DNA from: Xestospongia muta
Lineage: Eukaryota; Porifera; Demospongiae; Haplosclerida; Petrosiidae
DNA length: 64,000 nt
NCBI GenBank assembly: GCA_963693285.1
Contig: OY848922.1
Coordinates: 7,800,923-7,864,922, forward strand
Direction of reading: 5' to 3'
Below, in pieces: positions 11,801 to 24,846 of the stretch. The notes below the pieces were generated by a model that made no database searches, was not told the DNA's origin, and saw only the letters and a list, made by a program, of their open reading frames with translations. Position 1 is the stretch's first letter. Every line of letters begins with the position of its first letter. A program made the translations under genes and the position numbers.

Positions 11801-14294
11801 GCGATGATGTCAATGTTAAACCACCAAATGATGAAAGCATTTTAGAAATTTCCCAAAGCATCCTTAATGAAATGCAAGGTGAAAAATCTCAAAAGTTGTC
11901 TGAATCAACGTGGGTCTATGTACTTGATAGCGGTGGTCAACCACAATTTGCCGATGTCTCTAGAGCTTTTGTGCGAGGCAATACAATAAATGTAATTGTA
12001 CATAAACTGACAGATCGACTGTCATGTAAGCCTATTTTTCAATATTCAATTGAAGGAGAAGCACTAACCCAACCTAAAGAGCTTAGGATGACCAATCTTG
12101 AGCTTATTACTACATATATTCGTTCAATTTCAGCAGCTAAGCTATCAGCTGTAGATGGAAGAGAATCGTTGCCTTATTTTATGGTAATTGGTACTTATGA
12201 AGACAAAATGGGTGGTTTTCTCCAATTATTTCAACAATCCTTAAGAAAAAAGAATGCAATGTTACTGTCTGCATTACAACCATTTAAAGATCAATTGATT
12301 TTTTATAAAGATGATGGAGAACAGCTTATTATTCCTGTCAATAATATGTGCGTAGAAAACCGTGAGCTTCTTTCATCTCGTATTCAAACATACGTTACAG
12401 GTCAAAAAAAGGCGGTAATCGAGGAAAAAGTTCCAATTCGTTGGTATGTTTTGGAGTCAAATATCAAGGAGGAAGGTGACAAGCATGACCATGGTATCGT
12501 CTCTCGGGCTCATTGTGAAGAAATTGGAGAGATTTTAAAAATGAGCAAAACTCAAGTATTGGGTGCTATTAGATTTTTCAAATCGTTGTCTGTTTTTCTC
12601 TATTTCGAGACAAAACATTGTTCTCATGTTGTCTTCACTAATCCGCAATACTTCTTGAATGCTCTGTCTTCGATCATTCGTATATCATTTGTCGATTTTC
12701 CTAACAAGCTCCTAGAAGAGGGTAAAATCTTACCACCCGATGCTCATCGCAAATTACGAAAAGAAGGCTTGTTCACAGAAGATTTGTTAGACGTAGTTTC
12801 GATTAAATTTGCCCCAGGTCTTTTTGAAAAGAGTGACCTATTGCATCTTCTAATTAAGCTTTGTGTTATTGCTAGAGTTTATCAAGACAACGTGACCTAC
12901 TACTTTATTCCAGCTGCATTACGTCCGAAACAACTAAAATATAAACAAAAGAGAGAGTTTGTTGAGACATGTGACCCACTGGTTTTACTATTTCCATGTG
13001 GTGTTGTTCCTCAGGTATAGTTATGTTAATCACTTGTAGTTATGTAGATTCTTTTAAATGCCTCATTAGTGCTATCACTAGGAAGTTTATTATTGGACAG
13101 CTCTATGTACTACACAAACATGCCAATTATAAGAAGTTATTTGTTAAATGTCTTAAACTATTGTTCTATTATTTTGTAGACATATATGCAGCCTAAGTGA
13201 CCATCAATTAGTTAAAGCAACCAATTTGTTTTAGCTGTGAATTGATGCTTGTTCTCTTGCATATATGTTCATATTTATATGCAGTATTTACACATTTTAA
13301 GTCCTTTAGAAGTTTCTCATAACTACCACTATTTCTTGATAATTATAGGGCTTGTTTCCTGCTGCGGTTGTAGCTATATTGAATCGAAAAGAGGCTCCAC
13401 TGTTTACACTTGCTTGCCTTGATGCTCACTTTCCCCGCCAACTGCGATATGCTGTTAAGTTACGTTCCGAGAATCCAGCTGGATCATTGCTTCTAGTAGA
13501 CACAATCCTTTGGATGGAAATCTATTGGACCGGCCGACATAGTGAATGCTCAATCTTACAATCTGTTGTAACTTCAGCAATTGCCTCCTGTGCTGAACCA
13601 CTTGCTTATCATCCTTCTGCTTTAAAATGTCAACATGCAATTCTTTGTAATGCAATGCATCGTCATCAGAAAGACCTGTCGCCAGTCCATCCAGCTAGAG
13701 TGACTGTTGGAAATGATAAAGTCATAATAGCCTCTTGTACTGAGCAATGTTTGGCACCATTTGAACTAACTGAAAGATACCTATGTTGGATGAAAGGATT
13801 AGGTAAGGTACTTATATTCAATTGTGTGATTATTTAAACAATTTGCGTTGTAAAATAAGTATATTAAAAATTTATTGTTTTCTCATAATAGACAAAGAAG
13901 TGAAAAAATCAGGCAGTCCTGTTGCAAGCTTACTTGTTAAATGTGAAGATGTACCCCGTGTTCCAATTAGCATTGGTAAGATGAAAATCTAACCCTTTTA
14001 TATATTAAACTCTTATATTAATCAGATTATAAGTCAAAGCTCCTCTGTTTATTATCCTCTATTGCTTATAAATGGAAAATATTAGGAGGAGCTCTCGGCA
14101 TTAGTCATGGAGATCTGGAAAATATACGCGATGCAAACCACCGAAATCCAGAAAGGCTTGCTGACGTTATTCAGTTGTGGTTTGATCGGCAACCTAGTGA
14201 TGTTACTTGGAATACTATAATAATAGCAGTGGAGCTACCCCCAGTTAACGAGCCTGATATAGCAGAAACTATTATGCAAAAATCTCCCCTTTAG
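8855..14294 (+). CDS. ankyrin-Roc-COR-death domain protein (about 1034 aa)
   Basis: Ten exons: 8855-8884, 9365-9457, 9612-9710, 9945-10043, 10101-10199, 11030-11102, 11150-13014, 13349-13802, 13892-13975, 14086-14294; frame is kept at every junction. Residues about 10-160 are ankyrin repeats (TSLHWAAYNGHTDIV, TPILLAAKQGHTNVV). A GTPase-like domain follows with P-loop GPPAVGKTS near residue 189, switch-II-like DSGGQPQF near 423 and GTYEDK near 511. The P-loop and switch are separated by a long acidic, probably disordered insert. A COR-like region (AIRFFKSLSVFLYFE, FTNPQYFLNAL) follows, and the C-terminal 70 residues are a death domain (GALGISHGDLENI, ADVIQLWFD, VTWNTI). The order matches DAPK1 without its kinase. 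It is probably a cytosolic nucleotide-binding signalling protein whose death domain could pair with the small death-domain proteins downstream. Confidence 0.85.
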
Positions 14295-14439
14295 TTAATA
14301 TTCAATATATTTTGTTTCTTATTATTCTTTTTTAACTTTTTAATAATGGTTATTGTATTTTTATAGACAAAATTTTAGGGGGTGGAGTGTATTAAACGAG
14401 TGTATGCCACACCCTCTGCTTAAACGGAAATGAGTTATC

Positions 14440-17400
14440 ATGGATCAGAAAGAGTTGGTAAGTATTGTTCAGGATGGTTTAATACTTTTTGTAGTTAACT
14501 TTTAATATATAACAGAATTATTTATGTGTATGAATAATGTATGTATGCAAGGTAACTATGATAGCCTGAATTGCAGTATGTAGTTGTAGTTGTAGCTATT
14601 AATGTAGACGATCGTTTGCGTGCTTTGTATATATATATATATATAAATGAGCATAGCAATCGTTTTGGTAGTAAATTTTTAGTTACTCTGTGAATAATTT
14701 CACTTAGTATATTTTTCAAAATCTCAATGTCGATGAACAATACCACCTAATTGTAATATATAAATATTTAAATTTCAACTTGCTATTACTAATATACTTC
14801 AAGGGCTGATTTACTATATATAACATATCAAATGTCCTCCTATGGTTTGTTTCAATGTTAGACACAGCAGTAATAAAGCCTCTTGAATAAGAAACAATCT
14901 CTTTCATATAGTAGAATCAAAAGAGTTAACCAACATACTTCAGTTAATAGATAATCACTGTAATACCTATTGATACGCTATAAGATATTGGAATACTCTA
15001 GTTGTATTTAACCCTAATTTTGAGCATCAAACACTCCTACACATAATAAAGACATAGAACTGGTTAAGCTAAAAACTAAGCATTAAACATAATATTCTAA
15101 TAAATCAGAAAAAAGTCTAAAATAGCAATTTTAATTGACCATACCTATATATTACCAGTAATTTAATTAGCATAACTTGATTTATGTGAGTACTATATCT
15201 GTTTATACATACAAGAGTGTTGATTGTTTATTCAAATATATATGCTATGCACTATTCCTATTTCACTAGTCTTATTTTGTATTTACTAGAATGAGAACCT
15301 AATTACATCAGCTGAAAATGCTGACCTACCTGGTGTGAAAAATGCTCTTCAAAATGGAGCGGACATCAAATTTAAGTCTAGTTCAGTAAGTATACATAAT
15401 ATAATACACAATATTTTAATATTGTATAGTTACAAAATTTATTTTAAGTTTTTAACTAAAAAAAGTCACAAATGTATATACATGTACATTATATTTCTGT
15501 TGAAATCAGACTAAGGATAGCATACTGCTATATATACATGTATATAGATAACCTGTACCATTTGTATGTATTTAAAGGACTGATGTTTATGCATATATAG
15601 TACAACTCAATCTATTATAGCCTGTACATGTTTGCTTTTGTCATTTGCTATATTGTTGTATAGAATGGTTTTGGCCATTAATAATGTTGACCATATTCTT
15701 TATTTAACTATATTAGAAAAGTGTTTACTTAAGAGTATAATTTTTATTCTTTTCTTTTTCTTATAGAATGATGATATGGCAATACATTATGCATCCAGAT
15801 ATGGACATATTGAGATGATTACTTATTTAATAGAATATGATGCTACCATTGTAAATGCCACTAACAAAGTATGTGATTAAGGCATTATCTGTAAACATCT
15901 GACAGTTCCATATACCATACTTACGTTATCCTAAAAGATAGCAAAGTTTATTAATAACTAAACTATTTAAGTACACTTCTATGATACTCTGATGATTATA
16001 GCCTTCCTAGCTTAGGATTTTAACAAGTATCCATGTAGATCCTTAACTTTACATCTACAAAAGTTGTATGTATAAAACCTAATATTAATACTGTGCTTTT
16101 ATAAGCACATAATTTATCATTAGTCTTCTATAGGATGGGAACTCTCCTTTAATGTTAGCAGCTAAGAAAGGCCACAGAGCTGCAGTACAATTTCTTATTA
16201 GAAATAATGCATACACTCATCATAGCAATGTAGTAAGTGTTAAGGACAGTATCCACTTCATATTGTTCATATCTTTATATATTACATTGCATTGTTTTAT
16301 TTGTCTTTTACTTATAGTCATACTATGATTTTTCAATACTCTAAGTAAACACTCTATTGTATAGTTAATAATACTAACCACTATTTAGGATGGCTGGACA
16401 GCTCTGCATTGGGCTTCCTTGAATGGACATACAGACATTGTCAAACTCTTATTCCATAATGATGCTAACATTCATGTTCCTAGCAAGGTAGTCACATTAC
16501 ATTTTCTGGATGGTTTTTTTAACTATAGTATTTAAATATAACTGATATAAATGTTTTATAATTTTTTTATGTCATAGGCACTTATAAGATGATGTCTTTA
16601 TTAACTATTATTATTTTGCTTTTATATTTCAGGGTAAATCTACAGCTTTGATGTTAGCAGCTCAGAATGGACATGATGATATAGTGAAATATTTAATTCA
16701 GAAAGGCGCCAATGTCCATGGTAGCAATGAGGTAAATCTTTTAACTTCATTTAGCATTTGACTATTTCATTTATGTTACTATAGTATGACTGGACAGCCC
16801 TTCATTGGGCATCATGGAATGGACATGAAGATACTGTAATTTTTTTAGTTGACCATGGTGCCAATGTCAATGTCTTTGACCAGGTATGAAGTGCTACATA
16901 TGATACTCCACGAATTATATGCATATTTTTTTTCACAAGATATATTTGTGCTATCATCATTAATACATTTATAGTGACTTGTCATCTATGTCTATTAACA
17001 TTGTATCATCAATCTATTGTTGTATGTGACTTTGAGAGTGAAAGTAACTACCAATACACATCCTAACCAATAAAGTTAATTTATGAAAGTTAATTACCAT
17101 GACAATTTTGATTGACTAAGACTTCTGACTTAAGAGACCATTTTGTGTAGCATTTTGGCTTCTACCTCAACTCTCCACTCTTTACAAATAGCAAAATAAA
17201 GTCTGGTCTTTTCAGCATATGATAGTACCACCAAGTAATCTTAGGATATATTTTGGTGGTTTCAAAAGAATAATTAAAGGAAAAAAAGGATTTTTGATGA
17301 TCTATAGTATGACATTATGTTTAAAAAGATACCTCTTGTTAACCCCTTTACTTATAACATTACTTTGTTTTAATATGACACTATTGTTTAGAGAAAGTCT

Positions 17401-20400
17401 TCTCCTGTGATGTTAGCTACACAAAATGGACATAAAGATATAGTTAAATGTTTAATTGAAAATGGTGCAGATCTCAACACCAGTGATGAGGTACTCATGC
17501 AAATATTGCACCATCTATTGTTTGATGCTTTATGTATTATTCTAAACTAATAATGATGTTTAACTAGCCAGATATAAATTGCAATTGTAGTCAGCAGACT
17601 ATATTTTATACTAATGAAGATTATAGTTACATTCTTTTTACAGGATGGGTGGTCGCCACTACATTTTGCAACAATGAATGGTTTTGCTGACATTGCAATT
17701 ATAATACTTAAAAAGAAAGCAAATGTCAATTGTCTTGACAAAGTAAGTTTAAACTTGATTATCGACATAAGTAAAAAATTTCAAAATAGTTAACCAAGTT
17801 TTTTTATTTGATATAACTTATTTTCAACAGTTTGGCAATACTCCATTACACTATGCTTGTAGTAAAGGAGATGTAAACATGATCAAATTTTTGATTGCTT
17901 ATAATGCAGACAAGAGTATCAAAAACAACAAAGGCGAATTTGTTTCTGATTTAATACAAGCTGATGATGAAAATAGACAATTTGTGTTACTACTTTTTGA
18001 TGCTGGACAAATTTCAAGTATGTTACTTGTAATGCAATAAATGATGACAATTGATGTATCAATTACTATTAACTATAAAAATTATCCCATAAATGTGTCA
18101 AGAAAAATTTTACAAGCATTTTTAAGATTAGCAGTGCCAGTGGGTGCATGCCAACTTCTGAATATATCAGCTAGTGGTCACCCAAACAAACTTGTTGAAT
18201 TTTAATCAATTACTCTCTGTAAAAATTAATTATATCATTTGTAATAAGTTTATTAAATTCATTATATGTGGTTTTATAATATTTGGGATCTATTTCTTTC
18301 AATTATATCATATAATATATATAGACTGATGTACATTGATAAAACATGGTCAAAAAACGACAGTAATATTATGTAATATTATAATTAGCTCATGTACACC
18401 ATTTTAACCATGTGTAATAAAAAAGGACCTTACATCTATATACTCTGATACATAGTTTAGTCAATTTTTGATAAATGCATGTGACATGTCTCTATGCACC
18501 ACTGGAGTCTTAGTATTTGCTTATAACATCTCATGCAGTGTGTACAGTATATTCCACTTTAAGAAGTCAGACTTAAATATGTTTTTACTTTTCCTTACAT
18601 TTGCCAATTTGTCTTCTCAATATTGTTTTGTTTGATTTTAGTGTTAAGAAGAATGAAACCTAAAATTATAGCAAGTTTCCATGAACATGTTCAAACATTG
18701 CACCGCAATGATGATTATGGCTTTGTCAATGAATATGAAGTCAGTATGTATATTATCCTCAACTAATATTAAGTTCTGTTAATGCAGTCTTTGGCTATTA
18801 GTTCTGATTATAGTGACTCCTGGGATGATGCTAAGAAAGAATTAAATGTGCCCAAAAACAGATATGCCAATATTATTCCATGTACGTAATAATTGTAATA
18901 CTCATAGCTTTAATGATTTTATAACATATATTTTTTGCTATACCCAACTTTTACTCTTTCTAGATGATTTTTCCCGAGTTAAATTGCAAACTTTGGAGGG
19001 TATACCAGAATCTGATTATATAAATGCATCCTTTATTGATGTAAGTTAGATGAATATTACAGTACTACATTTTCATTATTCCAGGGCTACAAGAGAAAGA
19101 ATTGCTACATTGCTACTCAAGGTTAACTTAGTTCAATAATTGTCATTACTAGAAATATTAAATTGAGCTGTGATTTTGTTCAATAAATTTTAAAATAATT
19201 ATAGTATATACAATATTTAATTGGTATGCATTTATATAATATCTTTATTGGAGAGAACATCACTAGATCCCTTATATAATGTTTATACAGATGCTTCAGG
19301 TCTTTCTTTTCATTATGTGTAGGACCGCTGCCAAACACACTCACTGACTTTTGGCGGATGGTATGGGAGTACAGGATTGAAGCTATAGTTATGTTGACTC
19401 ATACTGTTGAAAGTGGAAGGGTAATCAAAATGTTTCATATTATATATGCAATTTGGAGTTTGTCATATTGTATGAGCAATGTCAGGCAGGCAATAACTGC
19501 CTATGCATTTTATTCCTAGACTCCAAACTAGAAGGCTTTTAAGGACTACAATACACAGAATAATTGTATAGACTTTTCAGTTTCACAATTATCTATACCA
19601 TTGCTTCATAGTAATATTGAGTTATAAATATAGCATAGAATATACACATTGCACCACATTACATATAGTTAATATAATTACTTTGTTAATTATTACATTA
19701 TGTGATTATCATATTTTGTATGGTTAACATACTAAACCATCTTGTATATCTATCAGTCAATTGATTTCTAACTAAGTCATTTGTATTTTCATGTGCTTAT
19801 TTAGGTAAAATGTGCCCAGTACTGGCCACAAAATATTGGAGAAACATTAGATGTTGAAAATGGACTTGTAGTCCAGCTTAGTTCTGTGATTCCTTTTGCA
19901 GATTATGTTATTCACAGCCTCAAAGTCACTAATGTAAGAGAAGAATTGACAGTACTTTAACATACTCAAGTCATATTTTTTCTCAATTTTTTACAGCAAT
20001 ATGATCCTAACTCTGAAGAACTTATTGTTACACATTACCATTTCACCTCCTGGCCTAATTTTGGGGTTCCTGATCATGCAATGTCTTTTCGTAACTTTAT
20101 TATACGACTCAGGAAACACCATGACAAAAATAAGGGTGTGCCTCTAGTAGTGCATTGCTCTGTTGGTGTGGGTCGAACTGGAGTCTTTATTTTGATTGAC
20201 AGTATGTTAGATCAACTTATGGAAGAGGACTTCGTTAATGTGTATGAGTTTGTAAGACAAATGAGAAGTCAAAGAATACATATGGTCCAGACAGAGGTAG
20301 GGATGTCACATTTGATTTAGCATCTACTATGCCACCATTTATTATCACTTTTTAGAGTCAGTATATCTTTGCTCATGATGTTCTGAATGAGTTACTTGCA

Positions 20401-22761
20401 TGTGATGAGACTAGTATTTTGGCATCCACTTTAAGAGCACAAATTATTCAGCTCTATATAATTATAGCTGGCAAAAATGTGACTGGTTTTCAGGAACAGT
20501 TTCAAGTCAGTTAAAATGCCTAGATAGTAAGAGATAAAGCATATTAGATGCTACTATGATGATTATTACTAACTATGATAGGTTTTACCACTTAGTAAAC
20601 CAAATCATATAATGATGTTTGTATATAGTACTGTGTTAAACTTTATCTTTACTTATAACAGTAAAGTGAACCAATCCTAGTAATCAAGAATGTTATATTA
20701 TATCAAGTGAAAAGATGTTATTATGCATAGCTATAATATGTTATGAAACTTTCCCATCTAGCTGCTAGAACAATTAAGCTACCAACCCAGTGGGAATGAT
20801 TATTATGATGGTACTCTACCTATAAACAGGTCCAAGAATCGTTATCTTGACATAATCCCATGTACGTGAGTTACATGTAAACAAAGCTGCACAGAATGCC
20901 AATATAAATGAAAGGCACTAAAGTGCCGAACCTCGCTGTAGTTTCTAAGTTATTTATAAATTCTATGCCAGCTTAGGCCCAGCTATGATGTTGTTATTGC
21001 AAGAAAATTTATTAACATTCCAGAAGGTGTGGTTATAAAATGGTAATTTTTGTCATTCTGTATATGCTCATTAATTGTTGCTTGATTTCTAGCTTTGCCA
21101 TGTTTGTGAAGCAGTAACTGAGTAAGTGATAGTATCATTCAATTGCCAAGCAAGATTAAATGCTAATTTCGTGATGAAAAGTTTCTCTGAGTCTTTACAT
21201 GACCCTTTAAAATGTATCAATATTTCATATATAAAATTTATTGTAACTTGAAGATGAAACGTTCTTTGGAAACGTCCCGTAGTACAAATATAAATCAATA
21301 TATTATCTATTAGTAGCAGTCTTTTCAGTGCTTGGAGACGTTTCCTGAATGCGTTACTTTGCTCCAAGTCCACAAAACATTTTTCAGAACTTTTCTAACG
21401 ATTACTTCGACCAACGGCCTTCTGTCTTGCTGATCCGTATTCCTCTGAGATTGTTTACAACATACTAAAAAATCTCCATGTTAAGTTTTTTACTTTTCGA
21501 GAAACGGCACTTGACCTCTGCAGCCTGAAAATTCTTTTGCGAGTTTTAAGCTTCTGTTTTCCTTGATGATGTTCTTGATACTACTGTTGTAAAGTCCACA
21601 TGTTTTTCTACTCGTTGCTAAACGTTGGTAGCTGCTAATGCTTCGGTTGCCAAGTTATAGCAGTTCAAAAAAAACAGGCAATGCAGACACACACACACAC
21701 ACACACACACAGACTACAGTACCCTCGCTATGCGCCCACGCACAGCGAGGTTAATAACTTTAGTTAGTTTGTGTATATTTTTGTTATCTTTTGACAGTAA
21801 GGAAGTATCGCGTAAGACTCAGATCTAAGCCGGGTATTGAAGGTTCTGACTATATCAATGCCAGCATTATTGATGTATGTCACAAAGTGACATTTAATGA
21901 TATGTTTCCTAACACATCATATTGTTAGGGATACACAAGACGTAATACTTACATAGTTACTCAAGGTCCATTAAAGGATACTGTGGAAGACTTCTGGCAT
22001 ATGATAATGGAGCGTGGGAATCACTCTATTGTTCAATTATGTAACAATGTGGAAGAGGGTATAGAGAAATGTTACATGTACTGGCCAACAATGGAAGGAC
22101 AACAAATTCAATATGGTCATGTGAATGTCACATTACAATCTGAGACACCAAGTGAACATTATATCATTAGAAAACTCCATATTTCTAATGAAAGGGTAGA
22201 CGTGAGAGACATTAAGTGGTAACTCAATATTCTGTCATTTCTTTCTCTAGGAAGATAGTGGTAAAATGGTGACTCAGTTTCATTACACTGCATGGCCAGA
22301 ACATGGTCATCCTACTAGTACTAGACCAATTATAGAACTCATTGATATGTTGACAAAAGCTCAAAGGAACTCTGGCAATGAAGCCATTGTTGTAGTTTGC
22401 AAGTAACTACCTTTCTATTATTATATAATTATATATATGTATATAGTTGCATCATATTTGTCTTTACTCACACACAGTGATGGTATATGTCGTTCTGGAG
22501 CCTTTATTTGTATCCACTCTCAGTTGGAAAGTCTTAAAACAGAAGGAGAAGTAGATGTATTTAACTATGTCAAAATGGCTCGTACAAGGCGGACTGGATT
22601 CCTCTCTAAACTGGTAATTTATCACTAAAACAATATGAATCAGATATACTTTATATACATTACTTTATTTGCCTTTGTAGGATCACTATATCTTTTGTCA
22701 TGAGGTATTAGCAGATTATATAAAGTCATTTGATACTTATGCTAACTTTAAAGACCTGTGA
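14440..22761 (+). CDS. ankyrin-repeat tandem tyrosine-phosphatase protein (about 932 aa)
   Basis: Twenty-four exons, frame continuous throughout: 14440-14457, 15290-15385, 15767-15868, 16134-16232, 16389-16487, 16633-16731, 16785-16883, 17392-17490, 17644-17742, 17831-18017, 18642-18739, 18788-18881, 18964-19040, 19085-19121, 19323-19420, 19805-19933, 19997-20296, 20356-20505, 20762-20861, 21798-21874, 21929-22201, 22251-22402, 22478-22613, 22681-22761. Residues 7-330 are about nine ankyrin units, mostly one 99-bp exon each. PTP domain 1 (about 365-660) has [11 protein letters not shown], signature [10 protein letters not shown] (Cys about 564) and QTE, but the WPD loop reads WPNFGVPD (Asn about 531). 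PTP domain 2 (about 661-932) has WPEHG and a degenerate CNDGICRSG site and lacks the Q-loop Gln. No signal peptide or membrane segment is visible, so it is probably cytosolic. The first Met in frame with exon 2 was chosen as start; the donor after exon 21 is the least certain junction. Confidence 0.85.
20929..21752. mobile_element. intronic repeat element with CCTCGCTGT terminal inverted repeats
   Basis: AACCTCGCTGT at 20929-20939 is inverted as ACAGCGAGGTT at 21742-21752, within the intron between the two phosphatase domains. It contains an (AC)n tract at about 21690-21712, and near the right end a stem-forming pair CCTCGCTATGCG/CGCACAGCGAGG. No transposase ORF is seen, so it is probably non-autonomous and of unknown superfamily. 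Confidence 0.45.
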
Positions 22762-23256
22762 AACTTGAGGATATGTAGTACATGACTTTCAATTTTTTAA
22801 CAGCAATTAAGTAACTATTACGATTAATTACTGCTAATAATTATGATTTAAAATATATGAAAGTACAAGTTAATACACATGTAGAATTAGTGCCTATGAT
22901 ATGTAGGCTTATACTTTAATCAGTACTGTACAATTAATGCTTCAATAATAATAATTATATAATATCAGTAGACCAATTATATTTTTATTAAACAAATAGC
23001 ACTAACTTTAGAAGGCCAAGTGGCTCCTTCAGGCTATAGGTGAGAAACAAGATATATATAAATGTTAAAGGAACTAATAGAGCTATGACTAATATCTGCA
23101 AACACTGTATTGACATACTCATAAGACATCACTTTTTGTCAATTGGGACACTTAAACTCAGACATGAAGGTATGCAAACTACTGGAAAAAAGTTTGTGAC
23201 TCATGTGACAAAAATTGCAGACTCTCAGAATGACCATGACTTCACTACCAATATAT
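22762..23256. other. intergenic spacer
   Basis: No supported gene. A 74-codon ORF at 23040-23264 has no recognisable motif or splice partners. Confidence 0.4.
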
Positions 23257-23870
23257 GCTTTTAAAAATTACTTCCAGAACTCTAAATCTAAAATTCTATA
23301 ATGGTTTATGTTGAGTTATTTAAATGAATGGAGGATCATACATAATGAAAATGAAGTCTAATTAAATTTAATTAAAGGTAATTGACATTTGATATAGGAG
23401 TGTAAAGTGAGGATCCTCAGGAATTTTATCTGACATCATAATGTACAAGTCAGGGAAGACAGTATAATTGATATAGATACCAAAGAACTTTCAACAAAGG
23501 GGAATTATAGCTATAGTATAGCATAGCTAAATAAAGTTGTTATTAGCATAATTAATAGAGGTTACACTTTTATTAAGTATTAATGTTCTCAAATTTAAAA
23601 TTCAAGTCTATAATAACCTCCCTTAAATCTCACTTTCAAATTCTTTCACTGAAATATTAATCTTTGGCCTTTACACTGTAGGTCATTTTTGTACCTTCAT
23701 TTGTATCCACTCATAATTCTAGTATCTTATTCAAGAGAGAAAAGGTATCTTTGATTGTCTTAATACAGAAATGGCATCTTTAATTATCTGTAGGTAGCCG
23801 ACAAAAAACATCATAACTATTATAAAATTAATGTAGGAGTATGGTATTGAGGTTCCAAGTTTAGGATTAG
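23257..23870 (+). pseudogene. decayed copy of the aerolysin-like gene
   Basis: Scattered blocks match the intact gene at 24049 in the same order: the upstream TATGCTTTTAAAAATT, the start region ATGG(T/C)TTA(T/C)GTTGAG, the stretch around GATACCAAAGAACTTTC near 23480, and GAGTATGGTATTGA near 23815. Large deletions and frame breaks separate the blocks. It is a partial, clearly non-functional tandem copy. A stretch near 23690 also faintly resembles the phosphatase domain-2 exon of the upstream gene; I do not rely on that. Confidence 0.65.
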
Positions 23871-24048
23871 TGTCTATTAATTTAAAGAATGGCCTTTTTG
23901 CCGCCTACAGACGCAGAAATACAAGACGTATTGATTTCGGGAACTAATACACAAAAAATTAATTGCGGCCCCGAGGAACGACCACACCTTCGCTTCACGT
24001 ATGCTTTTAAAAATTGCTCTCAGAAACTCTTAAACTGAAATCTCTACA

Positions 24049-24846
24049 ATGGCTTACGTTGAGATACCTAAATGGTTGGAAGATGCAGTGAGAACGAAAT
24101 CCAATCGTAATCGAGAATTGATAGGAGCACGAAAAGTGGATCTTCAGAAATTCTATCAGAACGTACACATTAAACTTGACAGAATGCACCAGCTTCAGCA
24201 ATTTGGTAAAGGCAGTATTATTGATATCGACACCAAAGAACTTTCAAACAATGGTGATGAAGAAGATGAAGTTGTTATTAAAACAGTAAAGAAAAACACC
24301 TCTTCTACTTCAAAACAGTACAGTCTCAAATTGGCAAAAAACTTCACTACAGGTGGAGAAGGTGGAGTTAGTCTGAATCCAAATTTTTTTAATATTGGAG
24401 TAGGAGTTTCTGCTAAAGGAGGTGTATCCAGAACAAAAACTAATGAGCAAGGCATGGGGGAAGCACATGAACGGTCTCTCTCTCAGGAGTATGGTATTGA
24501 AGGCAAAATTACTGTACCTCCACGCTCAAAAGTAAACGTTACCATTAAAACTTACGCTGTTACTTATAAAGCTAGTTTGGACATTAAAATACTGATGCCA
24601 ACTAATGAGTTTATCTATGTCCAAGTTCGTGACACTAGTTGTTGTGCAGGATGTTTCGGATTATGCAGAAACCGAAGTAATTATTTTATTACAGCTGAAG
24701 ATGCTCTTCTAGAATTAAGTAATAACGGGGAAGTTCATCAAGATGGTGGATGGTCATTTGTCACATCAACTGCAGATGTCCATTATATTGGTGAGCTGAC
24801 TGAGATTGTGAAAATGGTATCACCAGTTGGTCCAACAACTATTTAA
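24049..24846 (+). CDS. aerolysin-like (ETX/MTX2-type) candidate pore-forming protein C1, 265 aa
   Basis: A single uninterrupted ORF, unusual here, where almost every gene has introns. There is no signal peptide. Visible layout: a charged N-terminal region (about 1-85), a Ser/Thr-rich segment with glycine-rich SLNPNFFNIGVGVSAKGG (about 107-124), then SLSQEYGIEGKITVPPRSKV followed by alternating polar/hydrophobic strands (NVTIKTYAVTYKASL). An SxxYxxxxxITVPPxSKV segment after a Gly/Ser-rich amphipathic stretch is typical of the beta-pore-forming ETX/MTX2 and aerolysin fold. A Cys-rich patch (SCCAGCFGLC) lies near residue 200. The fold call is by pattern only; target and activity are unknown. It is paralogous to the ORF at 25200. 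Confidence 0.6.
   Translation: MAYVEIPKWLEDAVRTKSNRNRELIGARKVDLQKFYQNVHIKLDRMHQLQQFGKGSIIDIDTKELSNNGDEEDEVVIKTVKKNTSSTSKQYSLKLAKNFTTGGEGGVSLNPNFFNIGVGVSAKGGVSRTKTNEQGMGEAHERSLSQEYGIEGKITVPPRSKVNVTIKTYAVTYKASLDIKILMPTNEFIYVQVRDTSCCAGCFGLCRNRSNYFITAEDALLELSNNGEVHQDGGWSFVTSTADVHYIGELTEIVKMVSPVGPTTI

Noticed and set aside
12996..13196. Extension of the Roc-COR gene past 13014 (reads on to a stop)
   Set aside because: The CAG/GTATAG donor and the in-frame exon at 13349 continue the domain, so the extra ORF is intron.
23690..23790. Fragment resembling phosphatase domain 2 (TTTGTATCCACTC)
   Set aside because: Only one short clear match; too weak to call a pseudogene separately.
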